A stretch of 64,000 nt of DNA, from the NCBI GenBank assembly GCA_963680875.1, contig OY804585.1:49089085-49153084 (forward strand). Reading direction: 5' to 3'. Made by a program: the position numbers and the translations under genes. Source of the stretch: Bathymodiolus brooksi (lineage: Eukaryota; Mollusca; Bivalvia; Mytilida; Modiolidae). Shown here piece by piece: positions 63,579 to 64,000 of the stretch. Numbering within the stretch: position 1 is the stretch's first letter; every line of letters begins with the position of its first letter. The notes beneath the pieces are model-generated. The model was not told where the DNA came from. It ran no database searches and saw nothing but the letters and a program-made list of their open reading frames with translations.

Positions 63579-64000
63579 TTCGCTAACCGGATATTTTGAA
63601 CGAACATGTAAAATTAAAAATCAAAGTCGGAAAAGTGTACTATAAAATTCCGTAATATGACTCAACAGAAAACGGCATGGTTTGTGCAATATAAAGACAA
63701 CAGAGAAATCATCGTTGTTAAAAGAATTATTTGTTACCTAAATCCCTTTACAACAACAACTAAATTCTTTATTTCAATCCTTAAATGACGCAAAATTAAT
63801 GCAAAAATTGACATCCTTATACGGACAGTCGTAGATCTCCTTAACTGGAGATAAGATTCGCATACATCAAAATAAGCTGGTTTCCGGGCTACTACACTTC
63901 GTTACTCAGTTCATAGAGCGAAGAGTAATATAAGCGAATATCAGTTTAATATCAAAACTAAAAAATCAGGGCTTAAAATCGATCGATGGAAATGTCAATA
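63579..64000. other. No gene seen
   Basis: AT-rich sequence upstream of the possible exon, could hold its promoter. No motif is clear. Confidence 0.3.

Overview
The window is animal nuclear DNA, most likely from a bivalve mollusc. Genes are split into small exons with GT..AG introns, and the sequence is AT-rich. Most of it is dispersed repeats: tRNA-derived SINEs sharing a central core, Penelope-like and CR1/jockey-like retroelements, PIF/Harbinger, Mutator-like and hAT-like DNA transposons, and the GC-rich 'tatacccccgctcc..ggggta' repeat. The bivalve assignment is inference from the repeat types; the species is not assigned.

Layout. 1-1397: AT-rich element with TAATCGATTA motifs. 1398-9374: first copy of an 8-kb direct duplication (second copy 53954-61421). 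Each copy carries two terminal exons of an unrecognised acidic protein (+) and one exon of a P2X7-type cytosolic domain (-). 9375-14850: transposon graveyard (Harbinger fragment, nested foldbacks, a 1.1-kb element with a two-module tandem array). 14944-23960 (-): eight exons of an aromatic-amino-acid-decarboxylase-like gene, with repeats filling its introns. 24000-34000: foldbacks, two degenerate CR1/jockey-like LINEs, a Penelope remnant and a 47-bp satellite. 34627-47632 (+): eight exons of the extracellular ligand-binding domain of a receptor guanylate cyclase-like protein. 48180-53950: SINE, 44-bp satellite, the inverted second copy of the array element, and a ~400-bp tandem repeat interrupted by another repeat. 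53954-61421: duplication copy 2. 61422-64000: a foldback transposon with GGCGGAT(C) ends, a LINE-like tail and a possible transposase-type N-terminal exon.

The two confident host genes are independent and on opposite strands. Each was assembled here by joining exons whose phases all agree. The decarboxylase model runs without gaps in the same numbering as human DDC (Asp271 and Lys303 fall in place) but has Asn at 192 and Pro at 82, where the canonical enzyme has His and Thr. Both gene models lack their C-terminal parts in this window.

The two duplication copies act as each other's control. A 555-bp transposon in copy 1 is matched by an intact empty site in copy 2, which gives its ends and 8-bp target duplication exactly. 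A nested pair of LINE fragments is likewise present in one copy only.
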